From the NCBI GenBank assembly GCA_026707145.1, contig JAPOXK010000021.1, positions 1 to 64,000 on the forward strand: a stretch of 64,000 bases of DNA, read 5' to 3'. Origin of the DNA: Chloroflexota bacterium. GTDB lineage: Bacteria; Chloroflexota; Dehalococcoidia; Bin125. Both the position numbers and the translations under genes were made by a program. Of this stretch, positions 17,017 to 24,685 are shown one piece after another (position 1 is the stretch's first letter; each line of letters opens with the position of its first letter). The notes beneath the pieces were generated by a model, which had not been told where the DNA came from, searched no databases, and saw nothing but the letters and a program-made list of their open reading frames with translations.

Positions 17017-19494
17017 ATGGGGTTGTTTGCGGTGGGCAGACTGCTCGACGCTCTCAGCGGGCTCGTCACGGTTCGACCGCGCGTGACGCTGTGCGTCCTC
17101 GCCGTTATCACGATTGTGCTCGGTGCCGGCGCGACACAGCGCGCCCCGCAAGCGGACACGCAGGCATTCCTTGCCGACGACAGCGCCGTGGCAGTGGCGC
17201 TGTCGAAGATTGAGCGGCTGTTTGGGGACTCCGCGCAGAGCGTAGCGGTCACCCTGGTGTTTCGCGGGCCGATCCTCACGCCCGCTGGCTTGGCCCAGAT
17301 CGATGCCGTGATCGCACGCGCGACATCGGACGCACGGGTCGCCGACCTGCTGGCGGCGGATGGGGGAGTGGTCGGGCCCACGCACGTCCTGACACCCGTG
17401 CTGGGACACCGCGATTTCGCCGGAATGACACAGGAGGAGATCGAGGAGGCGCTCGGTCGCGTCCAGCGTGATCCGGAGCTTACGGGCGCGCGCGCGATGC
17501 TCGATGCGCTGACGGGGACCGACGCCGACGGCGCTGCGGTCGCTATCGCCACGATTCGGTTGCGCGGGCTCGGCGATGCGGAGCGGGTGATCGAGGCGGA
17601 GTTCACCATTCACGCGATCGCTGAGGAAAGCGAAGGGCCCCTCGCGGCGCGCAGCCTCTCACCCGCGACCATCGCTGCGGAGAAGGACGGCGCCACGGGC
17701 TCGACGATGACGCGGCTGATGGGGCTGGCGCTCGTCGTGATCGCGGCGGTGACGTTCCTCTTCACGCGCGCGCTCTCGGATGTGCTGCTGACGGTGGCGA
17801 GCCTCCTCATCACGATCGTGTGGATCGTGGGAGCGCAGGGCTGGCTGGGGCCCCAGGCCCTGGGGTTGATCGGTCCGCCCAACACCCTCACCAGCATGGT
17901 GCCGGTCATGCTCATCGGCCTGGCCGTGGACTATGCGATTCAAACGATTGCGCTCTATCGCGAGCAGCGCAGCAGGGGCCAAGCGGCGGCGGTCGCCGTA
18001 CGGGCGGGGCTGCGCAGAGCGATCATCCCGCTGGCGCTCGCAGCCGCCACAACGATCGCCGGCTTCCTCACCAACCTCGTCTCTCCGATTCCGGCCAACG
18101 GCGATTTCGGTATCACTGCGGGGTTGGGGGTGGCGTTCGGCCTGATCGTCATGCTGACGCTGATCCCGTCGGGGCGCGCGCTGATCGACGGGCGCCGGGA
18201 AGCGCGCGGCGGTCTCCCGCGCGCGCGGCTCTTGGCGAACGCGCTCCCGGGCGTCGGCGGAGCGGCGGCGGCGATTGGGCGCGAGCTGGCGCGCCGGCCG
18301 GCGCCCTACCTGGCCGTCGTCGTCGTTGCCACGGTGCTGTTGGGGGTCGCGGCCACCCAGATCGAATCGGCCTTCGACCGGCGCGATCTGCTTCCCGCCA
18401 GCGGTGCTTCGCGGACCGACCTGGCAACGCTCGATGCCGCCTTCGGCGGCGCGACGGCAGATGTCAGCGTGCTAATCGAAGCGGAGGTGACGCAGGCCCG
18501 TACGATCCTCAACTTGCTCGACTTCACGGACGCATTCCGGGACGACCTGCGCCGGCCGCGAGGGGTGGAAGGCGACATTGAGGCCTCGTTGGGATTGGTC
18601 GTGCTGGATTGGACCACCGACAGTGGCACGCCCGGCGATAAGTACGACCCCGAACTCGCGGCGCTGTTCGAGCGCGCATCCGTCGGCGTGCGGGTCGATC
18701 CCGTGCTCGCGCAGGCGTTTCTCGACCGTCTGGCGGCGAACGATCCGGACACGGTCGCCCGCGTGCTGGTCGACAATCCGGACGGCGTCGATGCCCTGCT
18801 GCTGCGCTTCCGGGCGCTGGAGGGCGACCTGGAGCACACCGCCGCCATGCGGGATGACATCAACGGCCTCTGGTTCGGGAGAGACGAGGAGTTCACGGCC
18901 ACATCGGGCGACATCGTGAGCCTGACGATCGCCAACACCATCACCGAGAGTCAGACCCAGTCGATCGTCACGACCATCGCCGTCGCCTTGGCGATTCTGG
19001 TGGTCTTCTTTTGGATCACGCAGGGGCAGCCGGCGTTGGGCTTCATCGCGGTGGTGCCGATCGGGCTCGTGTTGGTCTGGGTGCTGGGCACCATGGCGCT
19101 CCTCAACATCCCCTACAACGTGGTGACCGCCTTGATTACGGCGCTCTCGATCGGGATCGGCGTCGACTACACGATCCATATGATCCACCGCTACAAAGAG
19201 GAGTACGCTGCTCTGCGCGACCCGGAGGCGGCGGCCAGCCGCACGCTCGCGACGACCGGCTCCGCGCTGATCGGGTCGGCGCTGACCACGGCGCTCGGGT
19301 TCGGGATGTTGGCCCTCTCGCCGCTGACACCCTTCCAGCAATTCGGCCTGCTCACGGCGATCACGATTGCCTACGCCCTGATCGCGGCTGTGCTGGTGCT
19401 TCCCCCGGCGATGATCGTCTGGGGGGCCTACCAGAATCTGCGGCTGCGCCACGCCGTCGAGCGGGCGCGCATCCAAATCGACGATCGGGCGTAA
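17017..19494 (+). CDS. MMPL/RND-family transporter (HAE3-like)
   Basis: Polytopic exporter of about 825 residues built as two homologous halves. Each half has one N-terminal transmembrane helix, an extracytoplasmic domain, then a five-helix bundle containing the proton-relay motif GxxxDY (LIGLAVDYAIQT in the first half, GIGVDYTIHMIHRYKEEY in the second). This two-GxxxDY arrangement is typical of MMPL and hopanoid or lipid-type HAE3 RND proteins. No membrane-fusion protein or regulator is adjacent. I start at ATG 17017, ten codons inside the open frame, because the first hydrophobic segment follows directly. Cargo unknown; lipids are the usual inference. Confidence 0.9.
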   Translation: MGLFAVGRLLDALSGLVTVRPRVTLCVLAVITIVLGAGATQRAPQADTQAFLADDSAVAVALSKIERLFGDSAQSVAVTLVFRGPILTPAGLAQIDAVIARATSDARVADLLAADGGVVGPTHVLTPVLGHRDFAGMTQEEIEEALGRVQRDPELTGARAMLDALTGTDADGAAVAIATIRLRGLGDAERVIEAEFTIHAIAEESEGPLAARSLSPATIAAEKDGATGSTMTRLMGLALVVIAAVTFLFTRALSDVLLTVASLLITIVWIVGAQGWLGPQALGLIGPPNTLTSMVPVMLIGLAVDYAIQTIALYREQRSRGQAAAVAVRAGLRRAIIPLALAAATTIAGFLTNLVSPIPANGDFGITAGLGVAFGLIVMLTLIPSGRALIDGRREARGGLPRARLLANALPGVGGAAAAIGRELARRPAPYLAVVVVATVLLGVAATQIESAFDRRDLLPASGASRTDLATLDAAFGGATADVSVLIEAEVTQARTILNLLDFTDAFRDDLRRPRGVEGDIEASLGLVVLDWTTDSGTPGDKYDPELAALFERASVGVRVDPVLAQAFLDRLAANDPDTVARVLVDNPDGVDALLLRFRALEGDLEHTAAMRDDINGLWFGRDEEFTATSGDIVSLTIANTITESQTQSIVTTIAVALAILVVFFWITQGQPALGFIAVVPIGLVLVWVLGTMALLNIPYNVVTALITALSIGIGVDYTIHMIHRYKEEYAALRDPEAAASRTLATTGSALIGSALTTALGFGMLALSPLTPFQQFGLLTAITIAYALIAAVLVLPPAMIVWGAYQNLRLRHAVERARIQIDDRA

Positions 19495-19730
19495 GCGGCG
19501 TCTTCGGCGTTTCAGGTTCCCGATCGGATATCGGTCCCGAAAAGTTCGCAGTCCCCGACGCTCCGGCCCACCAGACTTGGCAAACGCAAGACCCCTGCAC
19601 CCGTGTGATTCAAATGGGCCGTCTCGCGCCAGGGGCCGGTGATTCATGGTGAAAGGGAAGCCAGGAGTCGTAACGCGACCATCCGGAGACGGACGCGCCT
19701 GCGGTAAGTCCGTCCCCATCGTTCCGACGA
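19495..19730. other. intergenic sequence at the left end of the accessory island
   Basis: No gene, tRNA or inverted repeat is convincing here. I looked for a copy of the tRNA-Pro 3' end (the right island border) and found none. Confidence 0.35.
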
Positions 19731-19925
19731 TTAGGAGTCGTCGCAGATCGCCAGCACGAGGGCGACGAGGTCGTTGTCCTCCACCGCCACCAGCTTAAGC
19801 GCATCGGCCTGGAGGGTGTTCCGGTAGGCCATGAAGACGACCTGGACGGGCTCGGTCTGGCCGATGCGCCAGGACCTGCGCGAAGCCTGCCGCACGTGTA
19901 GACGGCGTAATCCGTTTCATACCAC
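19731..19925 (-). pseudogene. C-terminal remnant of an SNF2-type helicase, frameshifted
   Basis: Reading the minus strand, WYETDYAVYT is followed, after a missing base near 19896-19897, by VRQASRRSWRIGQTEPVQ and then VFMAYRNTLQADALKLVA to a TAA at 19731. RSWRIGQ followed by a Y-T-L-x-A-D-A-L segment is the motif VI and tail seen in SNF2/Rad54-like helicases carried on mobile elements. Only about 65 codons remain, in two frames, with no start, so this is a decayed end. Nothing identifiable lies between 19926 and 20025. Confidence 0.65.
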
Positions 19926-20025
19926 CGATCGGGAAGGGGGTCGCGCGCCGGCACGATCGACGAATGCCGTGCCGGCGTCGCCGCCAGTTGGTCCGGTTGC
20001 GCCCACCCCGCGGCGCGCACGCCAG

Positions 20026-21246
20026 TCAGCGTTCGTACGGGATGGTCTCCACGTCCTCGATCTCGTCGTCCCGGGTGAACCGCCAGATGCCGATGTATCC
20101 CCGCTGGAGGTCTCCGTTCACATCCCAGTCGATAGAGTTGGCGGCGCCCTCGTAGTCGACGTCTCCGCCGGCCCGGATGATGCGCAGGGCGCGGGCGACA
20201 CCCTCCGGTCCAGGGAGCACCCGCTCGCCCGGAGCGCTCCCGACGCCGCGCAGGGCGTCGCGAATGGCGATCCCCCCGGCGCTGCCCGCAGCCTCTGCCG
20301 CCAGCACGATGGCGATGGCGGCGTCGTAGGTTTCCTTCACGTAGCTGGCCGCCGTGCCCTCGCCGTATGCGTCGCGGAAGGCGGCGTCCCAGGCAACGGC
20401 GGAAGCGCTGTCGTGCGAAGGGCCGCTGGCGGTCCCGTACATGCCGGCCAGCCTGCCGCCGCCCACGGCCGCGGCCAGCTCCGCCCGTCTGAGCGCGTCG
20501 CCGAAGACGAACTGATCGTAGAGGCCGCTCGCCAGCGCCTCGGGGAGGATGACCTCGGCCTCGGGCCAGAAGGTGAGCAGGACGAGCGCTTGGGCGCCGC
20601 CCCGCACGCTCTCCTCAAGCAGGTCGCGGTAGCTCTCGCGGAGCTCGGCCGGGGAGGCGACGAGCACGATGTCCCCCGTCCAGGCTTGCCCGAAGGCCTC
20701 CGCCAGGCCCTGACCCCAGGCGTCGTCGCGGTAGATCACGCCCACGTTGTCGAAGCCCCGCTCCCGTGTGAGCCGCGCCAGGGCGGGGCCCTGGGCGACA
20801 TCGGAGAGGGCCGTACGGAAGAAGAGGTCGCGGTCCGCGTGCAGCGTGAGCAGGGGAGAAGAAGCCGAAGGGCTGATCACGAGGACATCGGCCGGCGCCG
20901 CGACCTCGATCACCACGAGCGAGTCCGCGCTGCTGTTGGGACCAACGATGGCGTGGACGCCCTCGTCCTCGATCAGGCGGCGCGCCTCCGCCTCGGGGTG
21001 GAGAGTGTCTCCCTCCGCGACTTCGACCGGCCGGCTGAGCACGCCGCCGCCCGCATTCACATGCGTGATGGCGAGTGTGAAGGCGCGCAGCCGGTCGCGG
21101 GCCGTCTCCGTTTGCGTCTCGCTGTTGACGAGCATCACCCCGATCTTCAGCGGCGTGATTTCCCTGCCGTCACTGCAGGCCGCGATCGCGCTCGCCAGCA
21201 ACGCGACGCCTGCCGCGAGGGCCAGCGCGACGCCCGCACTCCTCAT
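20026..21246 (-). CDS. periplasmic substrate-binding lipoprotein (LivJ/Peripla_BP_6 type)
   Basis: A 406-residue binding protein of the type used by branched-chain amino acid ABC importers and some sensors. The start at 21246 has AGGAGG upstream and yields a lipoprotein signal (hydrophobic stretch, then SAIAAC). The mature part is a type I bilobed fold with VGPNSSADS and ISPSASSP at the ligand cleft. No permease or ATPase gene is nearby. The gene starts 21 bp after the sensor-regulator gene on the same strand, so it is probably co-expressed with it. It may feed a transporter encoded elsewhere or serve as a ligand sensor. Confidence 0.85.
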   Translation of the reverse strand: MRSAGVALALAAGVALLASAIAACSDGREITPLKIGVMLVNSETQTETARDRLRAFTLAITHVNAGGGVLSRPVEVAEGDTLHPEAEARRLIEDEGVHAIVGPNSSADSLVVIEVAAPADVLVISPSASSPLLTLHADRDLFFRTALSDVAQGPALARLTRERGFDNVGVIYRDDAWGQGLAEAFGQAWTGDIVLVASPAELRESYRDLLEESVRGGAQALVLLTFWPEAEVILPEALASGLYDQFVFGDALRRAELAAAVGGGRLAGMYGTASGPSHDSASAVAWDAAFRDAYGEGTAASYVKETYDAAIAIVLAAEAAGSAGGIAIRDALRGVGSAPGERVLPGPEGVARALRIIRAGGDVDYEGAANSIDWDVNGDLQRGYIGIWRFTRDDEIEDVETIPYER

Positions 21247-21266
21247 GAACTCCGTCACTCCTCCTC

Positions 21267-23117
21267 CTAGTCCGTCGTCTCGCCCCTCGGCATCCGGTAG
21301 CCGACGCGGAGCTGGGTGAAGATGTAGGCGGGGTCCTCGGCGTCGTCGCCGAGCTTGCGGCGCAGGCTGCGGACCACCGTGCGCATCGGGCGCACGTCGG
21401 CGTCGCCGGCGCGCCGCCAGACCCGCCGCAGCAGATGCTCGTAGGTCAGCACCCGTCCGCCGTTGGCTGCCAGCTCGGCCAGCGTCCGGTACTCGATGTC
21501 GGTCAGCGGGACGGGACGGCCGTCTAGGCGCACCAGGCGCTCGGCATAGTCGATGGTCAGGCCGCCCAGCACGTAGGGCGCCGCCGGCTTGGGCGCCTCC
21601 CGCCGGCGCAGGGCCGCCCGGATCCGGGCCGCCAGCTCCACCGGAGAGAAGGGCATGACCACGTAGTCGGCGGCCCCCATATCCAACGCCCGAGCCAGGA
21701 GTGGCTCCTGGCCGTGGGCCGACAGCACGATGACCGGGACGGCCGCCGTCTCCACGAGGTTCCGCAGCAGGGCAACGCCGTCGGCCCCCGGCAGCAGGAG
21801 ATCGAGCAGGACCAGATGGGGGCGCTCCCGTTCCACGCAACGCAGCGCCTCCTCCGGGTCGGCGGTCACGATGGGCGCGTACCCCGCCTGCAGGAGGGCG
21901 CCCCGGACGGCGCGCAGCGCCTGGGGGTCGCCGGCCAGCGCCAGCACGCGCACCGGTGCGGCCGCCCGCCGACGCGCCGCGCGGGCCGGCGTGGACGGAG
22001 CCGCAGGGACGGACGCGCCCTGCTCCACAGCCGGGATCGTGAAGAGGAACCGCGCCCCCGGGCCCGGCCCGTCGCTCTCGGCCCAGATGCGGCCCCCGTG
22101 GGCCTCCACGATGCCCTTGCAGACGGCCAGGCCCAGACCGGTATCGCCCCGCGGCTCCCCGGCATCGATCCGGAAGAATCTCCGAAAGAGGTGGGGCAGG
22201 CGCTCCTCCGGAATGCCCGTGCCGTCGTCGGAGACGGCCACGGCCACGTGCACCCCCTCCCGAGCGGCGTGCACCCGGATGGGGGACGACTCCGGCGAGT
22301 TGCGGGCCGCGTTGGCCAGCAGGGCGCCCAGCACCTGCGCCATGCGCACCCGGTCCGCCATCACCCAGGGCAGATCCTCCGCCAGGTCGATGGCGACTGG
22401 GTGCCGGCCGCCGCCGCTGTGGAAGGCGTTCCGGGCGTCCCCTACCAAGCCGGCCACGTCCGCCGGTTCCGGCGCGACCGCCAGGGTGCCCGTCTCAATG
22501 CGGGCCACATCCAGCAGGTCGCCGACCAGCAGGTGCATCCGGTCGACTTGGGCGTCGATGATCCCGAAGAACTGCCGCAGATCGGCGGAGCTGAGCGGGG
22601 CTGCGGGTTCCAACAGGGTCGCCACCGCGCCTTTGACCGCGGTCAGCGGAGTGCGCAGCTCGTGGCCGACCATCGACAGGAACTCCGCCCGCAACCGCTC
22701 CTGCTCCTCCAGCGGTGTCAAGTCCTGGAGGATTACCACGAACGATTCGACCTGGCCCTCCTCCGAGCGGATGGGCGTGGCGTTGAGCAACGCGCGGACG
22801 CTCCTTCCGTCGGTTCTCCGCATGACGATCTCCTCGGCCCGCACCGTCTCGCTAGCGCTCAGCGCCTGAACCAGGGGCAGCTCCTCAAGGGAAATCTCCC
22901 TCCCGTCGGCCCGAACGATTGTCAGCGCCTCCAGGAGTTGCTCCGGCAGCTGGTCCTCATCTCGCAGACCGTCCACGATCCGTCGCGTCTCCTGGTTGAA
23001 GGAGACCGACCCCGTGCCGAGGTCGAACACTACGACGCCCACGGGCGAGGTGTCGATCAGCGTTTCCAGGTCGGCCTGGGCCTTGCGGAGCTCCCGGATC
23101 TCGTCGTCCCGGTCCAT
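21267..23117 (-). CDS. single-chain sensor kinase-response regulator: PAS-HisKA-HATPase-REC-winged helix
   Basis: A whole two-component system in one 616-residue chain without transmembrane segments. Order: short coiled coil, PAS (about 16-135), HisKA with His152 in VGHELRTPL, HATPase_c (248-363; N box LLANAARNS, G1 DDGTGIP, G2 GLGLAVCKG), receiver (389-504) with Asp439 in LLDLLLPG, and a PhoB/OmpR-type winged helix (515-611; LTDIEYRTLAELAANGG, VRSLRRKLGDD, RVGYRM). The receiver has Ser466, but the conserved Lys is Met488 and the usual acidic pair is reduced to GD. The ATG at 23117 has a GGGGGTGG ribosome site. First gene of a unit with the binding lipoprotein. Confidence 0.93.
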   Translation of the reverse strand: MDRDDEIRELRKAQADLETLIDTSPVGVVVFDLGTGSVSFNQETRRIVDGLRDEDQLPEQLLEALTIVRADGREISLEELPLVQALSASETVRAEEIVMRRTDGRSVRALLNATPIRSEEGQVESFVVILQDLTPLEEQERLRAEFLSMVGHELRTPLTAVKGAVATLLEPAAPLSSADLRQFFGIIDAQVDRMHLLVGDLLDVARIETGTLAVAPEPADVAGLVGDARNAFHSGGGRHPVAIDLAEDLPWVMADRVRMAQVLGALLANAARNSPESSPIRVHAAREGVHVAVAVSDDGTGIPEERLPHLFRRFFRIDAGEPRGDTGLGLAVCKGIVEAHGGRIWAESDGPGPGARFLFTIPAVEQGASVPAAPSTPARAARRRAAAPVRVLALAGDPQALRAVRGALLQAGYAPIVTADPEEALRCVERERPHLVLLDLLLPGADGVALLRNLVETAAVPVIVLSAHGQEPLLARALDMGAADYVVMPFSPVELAARIRAALRRREAPKPAAPYVLGGLTIDYAERLVRLDGRPVPLTDIEYRTLAELAANGGRVLTYEHLLRRVWRRAGDADVRPMRTVVRSLRRKLGDDAEDPAYIFTQLRVGYRMPRGETTD

Positions 23118-23196
23118 CGCCACCCCCTGATTGGGCCCCGGAAGGCCCGCCGTTCCCGCCAACGGCAGACGGCCCGGATTGGGCGCTGTCGGGGCA

Positions 23197-23235
23197 ATGA
23201 TAGCGTGTCCCGGCGAAAACTCATACAAAACTCAT
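23197..23235 (-). promoter_or_regulatory. promoter with PhoB-type tandem direct repeat upstream of the sensor-regulator
   Basis: On the minus strand a -10 box TATCAT (23202-23197) is preceded by two exact copies of ATGAGTTTT at 23235-23227 and 23224-23216, spaced 11 bp. The proximal copy occupies the -35 position, which has no good hexamer of its own. PhoB/OmpR-type winged helices bind 11-bp-spaced direct repeats in just this position at activated promoters. The 23118-23426 interval holds this element and AT-rich sequence, but no gene. Confidence 0.55.
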
Positions 23236-23426
23236 GGATATTTTGATTACTGCTCACGGCAGTCTTACACCGCATCGGTAGACTGTGGGCCGATTGGTCC
23301 ATCAGGGAGAGGCGCGGAGGGCCGCATGCACCACAGCGGACTGTCCCTGCCGAATCCTTGCCGTGTCCCTCGGAGGGAGTGGAGGGATCGGTGCGATCGG
23401 CGATCCCTCGATCGAAGGAGGACCCA

Positions 23427-23666
23427 ATGAAACGCTGGTGCATAGAGGTCGGCGAACGGCTGGGCTGGGCCGTCGCCATGATCGGGTGGGGCTGCGCCTT
23501 GGTGCTGGTCGCCGGGCTCCGCCTGATCGCCCGCCCCCTCCCCCGGCTGGGCCGCGGCGTGCGCCTCGGCCGGGCGGCGCAGCCCTTCTTCCCCGACGGG
23601 GATCTCGGCCCGCGTCCGGCTGTGCGCCCGCGGCACCCACGGGGCCAAGGTCCTTCACCGGACTAG
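23427..23666 (+). CDS. small single-span membrane protein
   Basis: A 79-residue ORF with an excellent ribosome site (GAAGGAGG, 7 nt before ATG). Residues 1-13 are amphipathic (MKRWCIEVGERLG), followed by one transmembrane segment (about 14-36) and a Pro/Arg-rich basic tail. It is transcribed divergently from the sensor-regulator. Its N-terminus resembles the tiny ORFs at 27179 and 28453 (M-x-x-W ... G-x-x-L-G). No family recognised. Confidence 0.6.
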   Translation: MKRWCIEVGERLGWAVAMIGWGCALVLVAGLRLIARPLPRLGRGVRLGRAAQPFFPDGDLGPRPAVRPRHPRGQGPSPD

Positions 23667-23702
23667 TGCGCTGGCGTGGCGTGGCCGGGAAAGAGGCCTC
23701 GT

Positions 23703-23987
23703 ATGACCGGGAATGAGCAGCGGACACCGATCGCGATCCCCGCGACCAAGCGGGACATCGACGAGCTGCGGGAGGCGCTCGTCTTGGAGATCCACAAGGT
23801 GGAGGACGGCGTCACCACGCGCATCAGCCGCCTCGAACAGCGCATGGACGGTCAGCTCGACGCGATCAAGCGCCAGGTGCAGCAGGCGAAGGAGGAGGCG
23901 GGGCGCGTGCGACAGGACCTCATCGTGATCAAGAACGATCTGGTGCAGCTCCGCAGCGACATCCAGATCATGCTGCGGCGCCGGTGA
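23703..23987 (+). CDS. small coiled-coil protein
   Basis: A 94-residue soluble protein from the ATG at 23703 (AAAGAGG upstream). From about residue 17 to the end it is one charged heptad-type helix (IDELREALVLEIHKVEDG, then LEQRMDGQLDAIKRQVQQAKE). Similar small coiled-coil proteins often accompany membrane proteins; the gene lies 36 bp after the single-span protein, which makes a pair plausible. Function unknown. Confidence 0.6.
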   Translation: MTGNEQRTPIAIPATKRDIDELREALVLEIHKVEDGVTTRISRLEQRMDGQLDAIKRQVQQAKEEAGRVRQDLIVIKNDLVQLRSDIQIMLRRR

Positions 23988-23990
23988 GGC

Positions 23991-24070
23991 CGGGGACGGA
24001 GCCACCCTTGCTCCCCAAGGGCTCCGGCCATGCGGAACTGAACTCGCTCTATGGCCCGGCTCCGTCCCCG
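23991..24070 (+). ncRNA. candidate three-way-junction RNA element
   Basis: Outer 13-bp perfect stem CGGGGACGGAGCC (23991-24003) with GGCTCCGTCCCCG (24058-24070). Inside are two hairpins: CCCTTG/CAAGGG (24005-24010, 24016-24021) with a 5-nt loop, and GGCCAT/ATGGCC (24026-24031, 24051-24056). It begins just after the coiled-coil gene stop. The ATG of the next tiny ORF lies in the 3' strand of the last hairpin, so the element could control its translation. It could instead be a palindromic repeat acting as DNA. Confidence 0.4.
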
Positions 24071-24155
24071 CCTCCCGATCGGCTGCGCGATCCTCCTGAT
24101 CCTGGTGGTGCTCACGATCTTCTGGGTAGCCACCGTCACCGCATTGCTGCGCTAG
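24051..24155 (+). CDS. 34-residue single-span membrane peptide
   Basis: ATG at 24051, TAG at 24153. The peptide is five basic-flanked residues, then a continuous hydrophobic span (GCAILLILVVLTIFWVATV) to the end. There is no clear ribosome site; the start codon is inside a predicted stem. Hydrophobic spans of this purity are unusual by chance in such GC-rich DNA, but the gene remains unproven. Confidence 0.35.
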   Translation: MARLRPRLPIGCAILLILVVLTIFWVATVTALLR

Positions 24156-24526
24156 TCCGCCGGGGCCGCTTGCTCCGCGCCCGTTCCTGCTGCTCATCGA
24201 CTTTGAATGGCGATGGGCTTTGCCAGCGAAACGGATCGCCGGGCAATACCACCTCGTCTCCCGCAGCCGCACCCTGACGGCCATGCTGATGCTCCGGCCC
24301 GCGGTCCGCTCGCGCGCGTTCGCGCGCCTCGAGAGGCTCCCCTTGGTGGGGCGCCGTCTGCGCCGCTGGCGCTGGCGCGTCCAGATCGAAGGAAGCCTGC
24401 TCCCCGCCTGGCGGCGGCCAGGGCGGGGGTCCCTCAGGCGGCGAGGGGTTTTCCCGGCGGCCATGCCGCTGTTCCTGGCTCGGGTCGCGTCGCGGGTAAC
24501 CGCCCGGCGGCGGATCTGACGGGCCG

Positions 24527-24685
24527 ATGGTTCGCAGCCGCTGCATGGTCGTCGTATTCACCGCCGTCGCCCTGCTTCTGGCCGGGGTAGTTTTCTTGGC
24601 GGTTGCCCTCCCGGCCCGCGTGTGGCGCGCGATCGCGCCGCGGGGGCAGCGGCGCGGTGCGGGCGCCCGGATCCCGCGCCGATGA
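24527..24685 (+). CDS. 52-residue membrane peptide overlapping the MpaB-like oxygenase start
   Basis: MVRSRC, then a single hydrophobic span (VVVFTAVALLLAGVVFLAVA), then a basic tail. The stop overlaps the next gene's ATG by ATGA, which suggests translational coupling to the oxygenase and perhaps a membrane partner for it. No strong ribosome site. Positions 24156-24526 hold only Arg-rich frames that I do not accept. Confidence 0.45.
   Translation: MVRSRCMVVVFTAVALLLAGVVFLAVALPARVWRAIAPRGQRRGAGARIPRR

Noticed and set aside
19610-20020. A 136-residue minus-strand frame
   Set aside because: Only a few residues (WYETDYAVYT) are meaningful; the rest is the wrong register of the helicase remnant and non-coding sequence.
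24283-24519. A 78-residue Arg-rich frame between the tiny membrane ORFs
   Set aside because: Nearly one third Arg, no ribosome site and no domain; such frames are common by chance in this GC-rich DNA.
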